Shown here in pieces: positions 41,643-50,873 of a DNA stretch of 64,000 nt (position 1 is its first letter; each line of letters opens with the position of its first letter). The stretch spans positions 186,001 through 250,000 of the forward strand of contig NZ_QEOL01000002.1 in NCBI RefSeq assembly GCF_003096715.1. The letters are read 5' to 3'. The position numbers and the translations under genes are program-made. A model generated the notes under the pieces. That model saw nothing but the letters and a program-made list of their open reading frames with translations, was not told where the DNA came from and ran no database searches. Origin of the DNA: Paraburkholderia silvatlantica (GTDB lineage Bacteria; Pseudomonadota; Gammaproteobacteria; Burkholderiales; Burkholderiaceae).

Positions 41643-44600
41643 TCACGATTTGGGCACCACGTTTTCACTGGCGCGCTGGCGGCGCTCGCCGAGCTTGCGG
41701 TAGATGAGCGAGAACACCACGGGCACGAAGATCAGCGTGGCGAGCGTGCCCACCGCGAGACCGCCGATCACGGCGCGCCCGAGCGGGGCGTTCTGCTCGC
41801 CGCCTTCGCCAAGGCCGATGGCCATCGGCACCATGCCGATCACCATGGCGAGCGCGGTCATGAGCACCGGGCGAAAGCGTGTATAGCCCGCTTCGATCGC
41901 AGCGCGCGCCGCGTCGCCGTGCAGGCGCAACTGCTCGCGCGCGAAGCTGATGACGAGAATGGAGTTCGCCGTGGCGATGCCGATACACATGACTGCGCCC
42001 GTGAGCGCGGGAATGGAAAGCGTGGTGTGCGTGAGGAACAGCATCCAGACAATGCCCGCGAGCGCGCCCGGCAGCGCCGTGATGATGATGAACGGATCGA
42101 GCCACGACTGGAAGTTCACGACGATCAGCAGATACACGAGCACGATCGCGAAGACGAGCCCGCCGAACAGTCCGGAGAACGAATCGTTCATTGTCTGGAC
42201 CTGGCCGCGCAGCTTGATGCTCGACGTCTTTGGCAGTTCGCCGCGCGTCTCGCCGATGATCTTCGCGATGTCGTCGGAAACGGCGCCGAGATCCCGTCCG
42301 TCGGCGGTACCGTAAATGTCGATGGTGGTCTGCGCGTCGTAGTGCGTGACCACCGCGTCGCCCGCCACGCGCTGCATGCTCGCGAGCGAGCCGAGTATGT
42401 TGCTGCGCCCGTTGGCGGTGAGCGGAATGTTGGCGAGCGACTGCAGCGAATCGATCGTGTATTGCGGGGCTTCGGTCACGACGTTGTAGCTCACCCCGTT
42501 GACCGGATTGAGCCAGAACGTCGGCGTGGTCTGCTGGCTGCCCGAGAGCGTGATGAGCAGGTCGCTTGCCACGTCCTTCTGCGTGAAGCCCGCCTGCTGC
42601 GCGCGCGTGCGGTCCACGTCGATGAAAATGCGCGGCAGGTCCGCGGGCTGCTGGATGCGCGCGTCGGCGAAACCGGGCACGCCGCGCAGCCGCGCGAGCA
42701 GGTTCGCGGCGAACGCGCGATTGCCGGCCACGTCGCGGCCCACGATCTGCACGTCGATGGGCGAAGGCATGCCGAAGTTCAGCGTCTGGCTCACGATATC
42801 GGCGGGCAGGAAGGCGAACTGCACGCCCGGGAACTCGTCGTTGAGCGTGCGCCGCAACAGGCGCACGTACCCGGCGCTCGGGTGATGGTCCTCGTTCAGC
42901 GAGATCAGCACGTCGGCGTCGGAGGTGCCGATGGTGCCCGTGTTGCTGTACGAGAGGTTGATGCCCGAGACCGGCAGGCCGATGTTGTCGATGATCGAAT
43001 GCAGCTCGTTAGGCGGAATCAGCGTGCGCACGCGCTTGTCGATGCGGTCGACGAGCACGGCGGTTTCTTCCACGCGCATGCCGGTTTTCGCGCGCACGTG
43101 CAGCGCGATGGTGCCCGCATCGACCTGCGGAAAGAAGTCGCGCCCGAGGAACGGCATGAGCAGCAACGACGCGCCACAGCAGCCGAGAAACGCCACGACG
43201 AACCACCCGGGACGCTTCACGCGCGCCGCGAGAAACACGCGATACCGCTCGCGCAGCGCTTCGAAGCCGCGCTCGAACGCGAGGTGCACGCGCATGAACG
43301 GATTGCGCGTCGCGCCATGCAGGTGATGCGGGCCGGCGGGCCTGTGATGATGGCGCATCAGGTACTTCGCGAGCGTGGGCACGAGCGTGCGCGAGAAGAA
43401 GTAGGAGGCCAGCATCGCGAACACCACGGCTTGCGCGAGCGGAATGAAGAGGTAATGCGCCACGCCCGTGAGGAGGAACATCGGCACGAACACGATGCAG
43501 ATGGAGAGCGTGGAGACGAGCGTGGGAATCGCGATCTGATGCGCGCCGTCGAGAATCGCCTGTTCCAGCGTCTTGCCTTGCTCCAGTTGCTGGCTGATGT
43601 TCTCGATCGCGACCGTTGCGTCGTCAACCAGAATACCGACCGCGAGCGCGAGCCCGCCCAGCGTCATGATGTTGATGGTCTCGCCGAGCGCCGCGAGCAC
43701 GATCACCGAGGTGATCATCGAAAGCGGAATCGAGATCGCGATGATGAGCGTGGCGCGCCAGTTGCCAAGGAACAGCAGGATCATGAGCGCCGTGAGCGCC
43801 GCCGCAATGAGCGCTTCGCGCAGCACGCCCTGCACGGAGGCGCGCACGAAGAGCGACTGGTCGGCGACCGGGTCGATATTGAGCGACGGCGGCACGAGAT
43901 TGCGCAGCGTCGGCATCATGTCCTTGATGCGATCGACGATCTCCAGCGTCGACGTGTTGCCGCTCTTGTTGATGGTGAGCAGCGAGGCGCGCTGGCCGTC
44001 CACGCGCACGATATTGGTTTGCGGCACGTAGCCGTCGCGCACGTGCGCCACGTCGCGGATGTAGATCGTGCCGCTCGCCGTGGTTTTCACGGGAATGTCG
44101 TTCAGGCCCGCTAAGCTGTCGGGGCTCGCATTCATCGTCACCGAATATTCGGTTGCGCCTATTTTGGCCGTCCCCGAAGGCAGGATGAGGTTCTGTGCGC
44201 TGATCGCGCTCACCACGTCCATGGGGGAGAGATTGTGCTGCTGCAGCGCGCGCTGGTCGATATCGACCATGATCTGCCGCTGCTTGCCGCCATAGGGCAG
44301 CGGCGCGGAGGCGCCCGGCACGGTCGCGAGCTGCGTCTTCAGGAAGTTGTTGCCGTAGTCGAACAGTGCCTGCTCGGTCAGCTGCGGCGAAGAAAGCGAC
44401 AGGCGCAGGATCGGCACCGTCGAGGCGTTGTAGCGCAGGATGAACGGCGGCTGGATGCCGGGCGGCAGCGAGCGCAACTGCGCCTGTGACAGCGCCGTGA
44501 CTTCGGCGAGCGCTTCCTGGATATTGGCATGCGGCTGGAAGAAGATCTTCACGACCGCAATGCCGTTAAGCGACGTCGATTCGGTGTGCTCGATATCGTT

Positions 44601-44825
44601 CACCGCAACGGAAAGGCCGCGCTCGTAGTTGAGCACGATGCGCTTTTCCATCTCGTCTGCGGGCAGACCCGTGTAGGTCCAGATCACCGAGAGCACCGGA
44701 ATGTCGATGTTCGGGAAGATGTCCGTGGGCGTGCGCAGGATCGTCAGCGGCCCGATGATCAAAAGCAGCAACGCGAGCACGACAAACGTGTACGGGCGCT
44801 TGAGCGCGAGTCGAACGATCCACAT
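41643..44825 (-). CDS. RND multidrug-type efflux permease
   Basis: The inner-membrane proton-driven pump of the tripartite system. The 1060-residue product has 12 membrane helices, two large periplasmic loops, and the proton-relay motif GGLALAVGILVDDATVAIENI with the paired Asp near residues 402-403. It belongs to the hydrophobe/amphiphile group, not the heavy-metal group. Substrates cannot be predicted. It is the first gene of permease-adaptor-channel; no local regulator gene is adjacent. Confidence 0.92.
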   Translation of the reverse strand: MWIVRLALKRPYTFVVLALLLLIIGPLTILRTPTDIFPNIDIPVLSVIWTYTGLPADEMEKRIVLNYERGLSVAVNDIEHTESTSLNGIAVVKIFFQPHANIQEALAEVTALSQAQLRSLPPGIQPPFILRYNASTVPILRLSLSSPQLTEQALFDYGNNFLKTQLATVPGASAPLPYGGKQRQIMVDIDQRALQQHNLSPMDVVSAISAQNLILPSGTAKIGATEYSVTMNASPDSLAGLNDIPVKTTASGTIYIRDVAHVRDGYVPQTNIVRVDGQRASLLTINKSGNTSTLEIVDRIKDMMPTLRNLVPPSLNIDPVADQSLFVRASVQGVLREALIAAALTALMILLFLGNWRATLIIAISIPLSMITSVIVLAALGETINIMTLGGLALAVGILVDDATVAIENISQQLEQGKTLEQAILDGAHQIAIPTLVSTLSICIVFVPMFLLTGVAHYLFIPLAQAVVFAMLASYFFSRTLVPTLAKYLMRHHHRPAGPHHLHGATRNPFMRVHLAFERGFEALRERYRVFLAARVKRPGWFVVAFLGCCGASLLLMPFLGRDFFPQVDAGTIALHVRAKTGMRVEETAVLVDRIDKRVRTLIPPNELHSIIDNIGLPVSGINLSYSNTGTIGTSDADVLISLNEDHHPSAGYVRLLRRTLNDEFPGVQFAFLPADIVSQTLNFGMPSPIDVQIVGRDVAGNRAFAANLLARLRGVPGFADARIQQPADLPRIFIDVDRTRAQQAGFTQKDVASDLLITLSGSQQTTPTFWLNPVNGVSYNVVTEAPQYTIDSLQSLANIPLTANGRSNILGSLASMQRVAGDAVVTHYDAQTTIDIYGTADGRDLGAVSDDIAKIIGETRGELPKTSSIKLRGQVQTMNDSFSGLFGGLVFAIVLVYLLIVVNFQSWLDPFIIITALPGALAGIVWMLFLTHTTLSIPALTGAVMCIGIATANSILVISFAREQLRLHGDAARAAIEAGYTRFRPVLMTALAMVIGMVPMAIGLGEGGEQNAPLGRAVIGGLAVGTLATLIFVPVVFSLIYRKLGERRQRASENVVPKS

Positions 44826-45181
44826 GGAACGACAGGTTCCTTCGCTGATGGTGGAGTGTGGCTCGCGCGGCTGGTCTGGCCGCGGTGGCGAGCGTTCAGG
44901 TTATCGGTATCGCGGCCGGCTGTGGTGGCGCGCGCGAGGGCTTTGCCTGTGCTGCGCCGGGCCTTTGTGGTGCACGGTTGGGACAGGACTATAGCGCCAG
45001 ACAGCATGCGTCAGCGTACTTTTTCAGGGACTGCCCTGGCAATGCCGCGAAGAATGGGGTTTACCATCTGTTACAGTCAGCCTTTCGTAAGTTGCGCGAA
45101 CAAGACTGGGCGGGGTTGTGACGGCACGAAGCGGCTTCTGCACGCGCCCGTTGATACACCCCCCTATTTTTTTGCTTTGCT

Positions 45182-45306
45182 CGCGCGCTCAAACAGGCAA
45201 CAATGGGGAAGCCAAGGGTCCGGCCGTGCTTGAGCGCGCGGCGAGAGCGGGTCGCCCGAGGCGGGTTTGGATGCGCGCGCAACCGATGGTGCGCATCGGT
45301 TTTTTT
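45182..45306 (+). ncRNA. Candidate structured RNA or attenuator with intrinsic terminator
   Basis: A perfect 11-bp inverted repeat, CGCGCGCTCAA (45182-45192) and TTGAGCGCGCG (45230-45240), encloses a 37-base loop that itself contains short self-complementary parts (GGC...GCC). It is followed by a textbook terminator: AACCGATG (45281-45288), CATCGGTT (45294-45301) and a T-run to 45306. No convincing protein frame overlaps it. It may be a small RNA or a leader attenuator for the gene at 45373. The promoter is not clear. Confidence 0.5.
45281..45306 (+). terminator. Intrinsic terminator upstream of the 70-residue gene
   Basis: An 8-bp stem, AACCGATG/CATCGGTT, with a 5-base loop is followed by a run of T residues on the plus strand. 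It lies 67 bases before the next start codon, so it either ends an independent RNA or attenuates the downstream gene. Confidence 0.8.
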
Positions 45307-45372
45307 GTCAGCATGCCGACCGGACTTCCTTCGAGGGAGCCGGCGAAGGTAGCGAGGTAACGGGGAAACATC

Positions 45373-45585
45373 ATGCAAATCGGTTCTATCGTCCGTTCCG
45401 TTCATATCGCGGTGCCACAGGGCGCGCGCGGCATTGTGATGCGCATTCTCGGCGACATGGCGATGGTGACGTGGTATGCCGGAGAGCCTGGCTCGTCGGC
45501 GCAGCTCAACACCGAGCCCTTTTTTCTCGAAGATCTGATCGATACGGGCGAGCACGTCATGCCCGCCGGCGCGCAGCTCCACTGA
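45373..45585 (+). CDS. Conserved-looking small protein, 70 residues
   Basis: Unrecognised. The product is soluble and beta-rich in appearance, with MQIGSIVRSVHIAVPQG at the start and MVTWYAGEPGSSAQLNTEPFFLEDL in the middle; the pattern resembles a small SH3- or KOW-like barrel, but that is a guess. Codon use fits. A terminator-bearing structured segment lies just upstream, and srkA begins 101 bases downstream. Confidence 0.65.
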   Translation: MQIGSIVRSVHIAVPQGARGIVMRILGDMAMVTWYAGEPGSSAQLNTEPFFLEDLIDTGEHVMPAGAQLH

Positions 45586-45686
45586 GCCTGGGCCCTGTGA
45601 CACGTTGACGAGGCGCGCAGCGCCTCGTCGCGGGGTTGCGCGCGGCGCACTCGCCGGCACTGCCCGCAAGAGGCACAATTGCGGGT

Positions 45687-46730
45687 ATGAATCACGATCC
45701 TTCCTTTATCCCGGGCGAGCCCGGCGATTCCAGCGACCAGCAAGCCGCGCCCTACGCGCGCCTCACGCCCGAATGCGTGCTCGACGCCGTCGACGGCGTG
45801 CTGATCCCGGCCGGTCGCCGCACCGATGGGCGCATGCTCGCGCTCAACAGTTACGAGAACCGCGTGTACCAGGTGGGCGTGGAAGACGGCCCGCCGCTCG
45901 TCGCCAAGTTCTATCGCCCCGAGCGCTGGAGCGACGAGGCGATCCTCGAAGAGCACGCATTCGTCGCCGAACTCGCCGCGCGCGAGATTCCGGCCGTGCC
46001 CGCGCTCGCCTTCGAAGGGCGCACGCTGCACGGGTTCGAGGGGTTTCGCTTCTCGCTGTTCGAGCGGCGCGGCGGCCGCGCGCCCGATCTGGACCGCAGC
46101 GACACGCTCGAATGGCTCGGCCGTTTCATCGGCCGCATTCACGCCGTGGGCGCGACGAGGCCGTACGAGGCGCGCCCCACGCTCGACATTCAATCCTACG
46201 GCTACGAGCCGCGCGCGTATCTGCTCGAACAGGGCTTCGTGCCGACAGACCTGCGCGAAGCGTGGCAGGCCGCGGTGACGCTCGCGCTCGAAGGCGTGGA
46301 GGCGGCCTTCGAGCGTGCGGGCGACGTGCGTTCGCTGCGCCTGCACGGCGACTGCCATCCGAGCAACGTGCTCTGGACCGACGCCGGCCCGCATTTCGTG
46401 GACTTCGACGACAGCCGCATGGGTCCCGCTATCCAGGATTTGTGGCTGCTGTTGCCCGGCGATCGCGCGGGCGCTTCGCGCGCGATGGCGGATCTGCTCG
46501 CCGGTTATGAGGACTTCTGCGAATTCGAGCCGCGCGAGCTGCATCTCGTCGAAGCGCTGCGCACGCTGCGCCTCATCCACTACTCGGCTTGGCTCGCGCG
46601 CCGCTGGCACGACCCCGCGTTTCCGGCCGCCTTCCCGTGGTTCAACACGCAGCGCTACTGGGAAGAGCGCATTCTCGAATTGCGCGAGCAGATCGGCGCG
46701 ATGCAGGAAGGCCCGCTCTGGCCGGTGTGA
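45687..46730 (+). CDS. srkA: Stress response kinase SrkA (YihE)
   Basis: SrkA is a Ser/Thr protein kinase of the APH-like fold; in E. coli it counters MazEF-mediated death. The 348-residue product has the catalytic loop LHGDCHPSNVLW near residue 217 and the metal motif FVDFDDSRMGPAIQD near residue 236. N-terminal NSYENRVYQVG is the nucleotide-binding strand. ATG 45687 (MNHDPSFIPGEP) follows GCGGG weakly; an upstream frame is also open. Confidence 0.9.
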   Translation: MNHDPSFIPGEPGDSSDQQAAPYARLTPECVLDAVDGVLIPAGRRTDGRMLALNSYENRVYQVGVEDGPPLVAKFYRPERWSDEAILEEHAFVAELAAREIPAVPALAFEGRTLHGFEGFRFSLFERRGGRAPDLDRSDTLEWLGRFIGRIHAVGATRPYEARPTLDIQSYGYEPRAYLLEQGFVPTDLREAWQAAVTLALEGVEAAFERAGDVRSLRLHGDCHPSNVLWTDAGPHFVDFDDSRMGPAIQDLWLLLPGDRAGASRAMADLLAGYEDFCEFEPRELHLVEALRTLRLIHYSAWLARRWHDPAFPAAFPWFNTQRYWEERILELREQIGAMQEGPLWPV

Positions 46731-46745
46731 ACGCCGTGCGCCGGC

Positions 46746-48704
46746 TCACTGCGCGCTCGCCCGACTCTCCGGCGCGGCGCCCTGGGCCGACGGCTTGACG
46801 ATCAACTGCGCGCGCAGGTCGCGCGCCATCGTCTCGAACGCGGGGCGCATCTGCGCGAAATCGTCGGCGCTGCATACGTCGCTCGCGAAATGCGTTTGAC
46901 CCGTGCGCGTGACGCGCAGCACATTCGTTTGGGAATCGAGCGCGTACTGCGAACGGAAATCGATGAAACGGTTGCCGGCGTGCTGCGGCATCGGGACGTC
47001 GAGCACGCGCATGCCCGGCGGCAGCACGATGCGCGTGCGCTCGGTCACCACCACGTTGCGGCACACGAAGGGCTGCGTGCGCCGCGATTCGCCGAGCCAG
47101 TAGCGCAGATTCGCGTCGAGCCCGCCCACGAAGCTCGTGAGCGTGGGCACGGGCGTGGTCATTTCAGGGTCGACGAAGCCGTCGAAGGTACCCGTGAGCG
47201 TGAGCACGAGCGGGCCCGCCGTGGCGTCGAGCGGGCTGGACGCGAGCGCGGCGTTGCCGCGCAGGTTGGCGTTGCGCAGCTCCCATTGCAGCGACTCCTC
47301 GCGCTGCGCGGGCGTTTGCAGGCGCAGCACGCTGCGGGTCTGTTCGGCGGACCAGCCCTCTGACTGCAAGCGGTAGATGAAGCGCGCCGAGCCGTCGGGC
47401 GCGACCGTGATGTCGAGATCGCTCTCGCGCGTGGTCGTGGCAGTGGGAGGCGTGCGGACCCGCGTGCCGTCGCCGGCGAGCACGGCCTCGCGGTCCATGT
47501 CCGTCGACGGCAAATAGCCGAACTCGATATTGCTCGCCGTGGAGTCCGCGAACATCTGCAGATCGGGCAGCCAGGTGATGACGTGATTGATCACGCCGAA
47601 GCCCGGCACGCCCGGCAGTGTGTAGACCGTGCCGCTGTTCACGAGCGCCGGCGTGCTGCCGATGCCCACGGCGCCGAGCAGCGCGCCGTAGAGCGCGACG
47701 TGGTCCTTGCAGTCGCCGTAGCGGTTCGCGAGCACGTCGGTCGCGCGGTGCGGCACGATCTCGCCGCGGCCGATGTTCATCGCCACGTAGCGGATGTTGC
47801 GGCGCACCCAGTCATAGAGCGTTTGCGCCCTGGCGCGCGGGGTGTCGTCGTGCGCCGTGAGCGTCTGCGCAAGGCGCACGATGGCCGGGTCGCGCGCGCC
47901 GGGATCCACCGCCGCGTCGCGATAGACCTTCGCGAAGGCCGCATAGTCGGGGAAGGTGGACACCATCAGCCGGTCGCCGTAGCTCACGTAGGCGACCGAG
48001 CCATATTCCAGGCGCTCGAAATTCGCCTTGTCGTAGCGGTACTCGTAACGCGTGCGGCCGTTCACCGTGGCGGGCGGCAGCACGGTAAAGCCGCGTGCGT
48101 CGGCGTAGAGCGGCACCTTCGCGGGCAGGTCGTAGATCACGCGGAAGTTGTGTGTGGGCGCGAGGTCGGGCGGCGTGAAGTCGCTGAACCAGCCGGGCAC
48201 GAGCGGTACGCGCTGGATCTTGCGCCACGTGAGATGCACGCGCGCGCCCGGCTCCACGGCCGGGAACACGATCACCTTGTCCTGCACGTCCTGGAACATC
48301 GGGGCGTCGAACGAGTGCACTTCCTGCACGTCGCGGATCTGCTCCGGGCGCACGTCGTGACGCCCGCCCCGGGCGTCTTCGGTCCACGCTTCGAGCACGT
48401 CCACGTGGGCCATCTCGCGGTTGAACCACACGTAATACTGGCCCGCGCGCGCAATGCCGGCTTCGGTGTTCACGCGCAGCGTGAGCGAGTCGAGCTTGGT
48501 GTACGAGCCGTCCGCGTTGACGGTGAAGGTCTGCGTTTCCGATTCGTTGGTGTAGGGCGCCTGGGCGGCGCTGCCTGCCGGATTCAGCGCGCCCGCTTCG
48601 AGGGGCACCGGTGTGAGCTGCGCCACGCCCGGGCGCAGGTCGGCGGCGAAGGTTCCCGTGGCGGGGCCGAGCACGGCGAGGCAAAGAGCGAGAGCGAGGC
48701 GCAT
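46746..48704 (-). CDS. Exported DUF3857 / transglutaminase-like protein
   Basis: A 652-residue periplasmic protein. A signal peptide (MRLALALCLAVLGPATGTFA, then AD) precedes a DUF3857 domain (about 45-215) and a transglutaminase-like domain with Cys in RYGDCKDHVALYG, His in VINHVITWLP and Asp in MFADSTA. A beta-rich C-terminal domain follows. The biochemical role of these proteins is unknown. ATG 48704 is chosen because it gives a standard signal peptide. Confidence 0.85.
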   Translation of the reverse strand: MRLALALCLAVLGPATGTFAADLRPGVAQLTPVPLEAGALNPAGSAAQAPYTNESETQTFTVNADGSYTKLDSLTLRVNTEAGIARAGQYYVWFNREMAHVDVLEAWTEDARGGRHDVRPEQIRDVQEVHSFDAPMFQDVQDKVIVFPAVEPGARVHLTWRKIQRVPLVPGWFSDFTPPDLAPTHNFRVIYDLPAKVPLYADARGFTVLPPATVNGRTRYEYRYDKANFERLEYGSVAYVSYGDRLMVSTFPDYAAFAKVYRDAAVDPGARDPAIVRLAQTLTAHDDTPRARAQTLYDWVRRNIRYVAMNIGRGEIVPHRATDVLANRYGDCKDHVALYGALLGAVGIGSTPALVNSGTVYTLPGVPGFGVINHVITWLPDLQMFADSTASNIEFGYLPSTDMDREAVLAGDGTRVRTPPTATTTRESDLDITVAPDGSARFIYRLQSEGWSAEQTRSVLRLQTPAQREESLQWELRNANLRGNAALASSPLDATAGPLVLTLTGTFDGFVDPEMTTPVPTLTSFVGGLDANLRYWLGESRRTQPFVCRNVVVTERTRIVLPPGMRVLDVPMPQHAGNRFIDFRSQYALDSQTNVLRVTRTGQTHFASDVCSADDFAQMRPAFETMARDLRAQLIVKPSAQGAAPESRASAQ

Positions 48705-49144
48705 GGGGGGCTCGGCAGGTGGCGGGTCGCGGATGAGCGCTACTTCTGCCACTTAAAAGTCATGCCACCCGCTTGTCAAGCGGATGGCCCGCACACCGCC
48801 CGCAGGAACTCCTTTTATCGAGGATCGAATCTACATGCCGGGCCGCGCGACGACATGCCCGCCTGCAACGTACACCGTGGCGTCATACGGCGCTGCCGCC
48901 GATTTGCTGCGCACGCAACCATCGGGGAAGCACGGCGCTGTATGGCATATGTATGTTTACCTCATATTGCCAAGGCGGCGCCTGGGGACTAAGGTTCGTG
49001 CAGCCGTCAAGCGGCAATTAAGTGTTCTTTGCGTTTGCGCATAAAAAGAGCACATCAGACCACGCCTACCAACAGCCATTTTGGATGGGACCGGAGCGAG
49101 CGTTCACCCCGCGCTCTCAACCTCTGGTCGATTCGGGAGATCCC
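48705..49144. other. Divergent intergenic region DUF3857 protein / OFA transporter
   Basis: This 440-base region should carry promoters in both directions. It contains AT-rich patches (48945-48980 and 49018-49050) suitable for promoters but no strong hexamer pair. Short open frames lack convincing codon use. No repeat was seen. Confidence 0.4.
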
Positions 49145-50545
49145 ATGAGCAGCGTTGCAGATTCGACGCGCGGTGCGCAAAGCGCACCTTTCTTTTCCAA
49201 AGAGGCGACTGTCGCCCCGCCGGGCTTTTCGCGCTGGATGGTGCCGCCCGCGGCGCTGGCCGTGCATCTGTGCATCGGCCAGGCCTACGCGTTTTCCGTG
49301 TTCAACGCGCCGCTCACGAAGGTGATCGGCATTACGCAGTCCGCGCCCGATGACTGGTCGCTCACCACGCTTGGCTGGATTTTCTCGCTGGCGATCGTGT
49401 TTCTCGGGCTTTCCGCCGCGTTTGGCGGCAAGTGGCTCGAACGCGTGGGCCCGCGCCGCACGATGTTTACCGCCGCGTGCTGCTTTGGCGGCGGTTTCCT
49501 CGTTTCCGCGCTCGGCGTGCATCTGCATCAGATCGCGCTGCTCTATCTCGGCTACGGCGTGATCGGCGGCATCGGCCTCGGGCTTGGCTACGTCTCGCCG
49601 GTTTCGACGCTGATCCGCTGGTTCCCCGACCGCCGCGGCATGGCGACGGGCCTCGCGATCATGGGCTTCGGCGGCGGCGCGATGATCGCCGCGCCGCTCT
49701 CTGTCCTGCTGATGAAGCATTTCGCGAGCGACACGAGCGTGGGCGTCGCCCAGACCTTCGTGGTGCTCGGCGTGGCGTACTTCATCTCGATGACGATCGG
49801 CGCCGTCACCATCCGCGTGCCCGCGCCGGACTGGAAGCCCGCGGGCTGGACGCCGCCCGTCGTGGCGAAGAAGCTCGTGTCGAACCAGCATGTGCATATC
49901 GACCAGGCGCTCAAGACGCCGCAGTTCTACCTGATCTGGCTCGTGCTGTTCCTCAACGTCACGGCCGGCATCGGCATTCTGGGCCAGGCCTCGGTCATGA
50001 TCCAGGAGAGCTTCAAGGACACCGTGAGCGCCGGCGCTGCGGCGGGCTTCGTCGGCCTGCTCTCGCTCTTCAACATGGGCGGGCGCTTCGTGTGGGCTTC
50101 GGCTTCCGACTGGGTGGGCCGCAAGAACACCTACTTCATCTTCTTCGTGTTCGGCGCGGTGCTCTATTACGCGGTGCCGCAGTTCGCGCAGAGCGGCAAC
50201 ATCGTGTTCTTCGTGCTCGCGTTCTGCCTGATTCTCTCGATGTACGGCGGCGGCTTCTCGACCGTGCCCGCGTATCTCGCCGACATGTTCGGCACGGCGT
50301 TCGTGGGCGGCATTCACGGCCGTCTGCTCACCGCGTGGGCCGCGGCAGGCGTGGCGGGCCCGGTGCTCGTGAACTACGTGCGTGCGTACCAGGTCGCGCA
50401 CGGCGTGGCGAAGGCCGATGCGTACACGATGACCGTGCACATCATGGCTTCGCTGCTCGTGATCGGCTTCATCTGCAATCTGCTCGTGCGCCGCGTGGAC
50501 GCGAAGCATCACATGAGCGAGACGCAACTCGCCGCCGGTAAATAA
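49145..50545 (+). CDS. OFA-family MFS transporter (oxalate/formate antiporter-like)
   Basis: The OFA group exchanges small carboxylates across the inner membrane. The 466-residue product has 12 membrane helices with OFA features: HLCIGQAYAFSVFNAPLTK in helix 1 and YGVIGGIGLGLGYVSPVSTLIRWFPDRRGMATG in helices 3-4. ATG 49145 follows GGGAGA at good spacing. A 42-residue partner gene begins 13 bases downstream, a pairing known for this transporter group. The substrate is not certain. Confidence 0.86.
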   Translation: MSSVADSTRGAQSAPFFSKEATVAPPGFSRWMVPPAALAVHLCIGQAYAFSVFNAPLTKVIGITQSAPDDWSLTTLGWIFSLAIVFLGLSAAFGGKWLERVGPRRTMFTAACCFGGGFLVSALGVHLHQIALLYLGYGVIGGIGLGLGYVSPVSTLIRWFPDRRGMATGLAIMGFGGGAMIAAPLSVLLMKHFASDTSVGVAQTFVVLGVAYFISMTIGAVTIRVPAPDWKPAGWTPPVVAKKLVSNQHVHIDQALKTPQFYLIWLVLFLNVTAGIGILGQASVMIQESFKDTVSAGAAAGFVGLLSLFNMGGRFVWASASDWVGRKNTYFIFFVFGAVLYYAVPQFAQSGNIVFFVLAFCLILSMYGGGFSTVPAYLADMFGTAFVGGIHGRLLTAWAAAGVAGPVLVNYVRAYQVAHGVAKADAYTMTVHIMASLLVIGFICNLLVRRVDAKHHMSETQLAAGK

Positions 50546-50558
50546 GGAGGAACGCGCA

Positions 50559-50687
50559 ATGACTACTCAAGCCGCCCCGAAATCGTCGAACAAGGCGCTG
50601 ATGGCGATCTTCTGGCTCTACGTGCTGGTGCCGCTGGTGTGGGGCGTGACCAACACGCTCACGCAGGCGATGAAGCTGTTCGGCTGA
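50559..50687 (+). CDS. MFS transporter small subunit, 42 residues
   Basis: A very short gene with a strong TAAGGAGG site seven or eight bases before ATG 50559. The protein has a polar N-terminus (MTTQAAPKSSNKA) and one membrane helix (about 15-32; IFWLYVLVPLVWGV). Tiny single-helix partners of this kind are annotated next to OFA transporters as MFS small subunits. The spacing to the transporter (13 bases) and the strong ribosome site support it. Role unknown. Confidence 0.75.
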   Translation: MTTQAAPKSSNKALMAIFWLYVLVPLVWGVTNTLTQAMKLFG

Positions 50688-50745
50688 TGCCGTGACGCTC
50701 GAGTGAAGCGAGGCGGCGCGAGCCGCCCGCCAGAAACAACGTATT

Positions 50746-50782
50746 GCGGGCCGCCGGCGTGAGTCGCGGCCCGCCGTTTTTT
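50746..50782 (+). terminator. Intrinsic terminator after the OFA transporter genes
   Basis: GCGGGCCGC (50746-50754) pairs with GCGGCCCGC (50766-50774), followed by a T-run at 50777-50782. Confidence 0.85.
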
Positions 50783-50873
50783 GGGGGATGGCACGGGCGC
50801 TAGCGGGAACGGTGGCGCAAGACGGAGCAGGACGGGCGCTCGCCTCACGCGTGATGGCGGCCGCGAAGCGGCC

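Larger units (their letters stand above)
44826..45372. other. Divergent intergenic region with structured RNA candidate
   Basis: These 547 bases separate the RND permease from the 70-residue gene. From 45182 to 45306 they hold a strongly structured segment ending in an intrinsic terminator. 44826-45180 shows no clear gene; it should contain the permease promoter on the minus strand. Confidence 0.5.

Noticed and set aside
41631..44114. 827-codon plus-strand frame opposite the RND permease
   Set aside because: Shadow of the permease; no recognisable domain.
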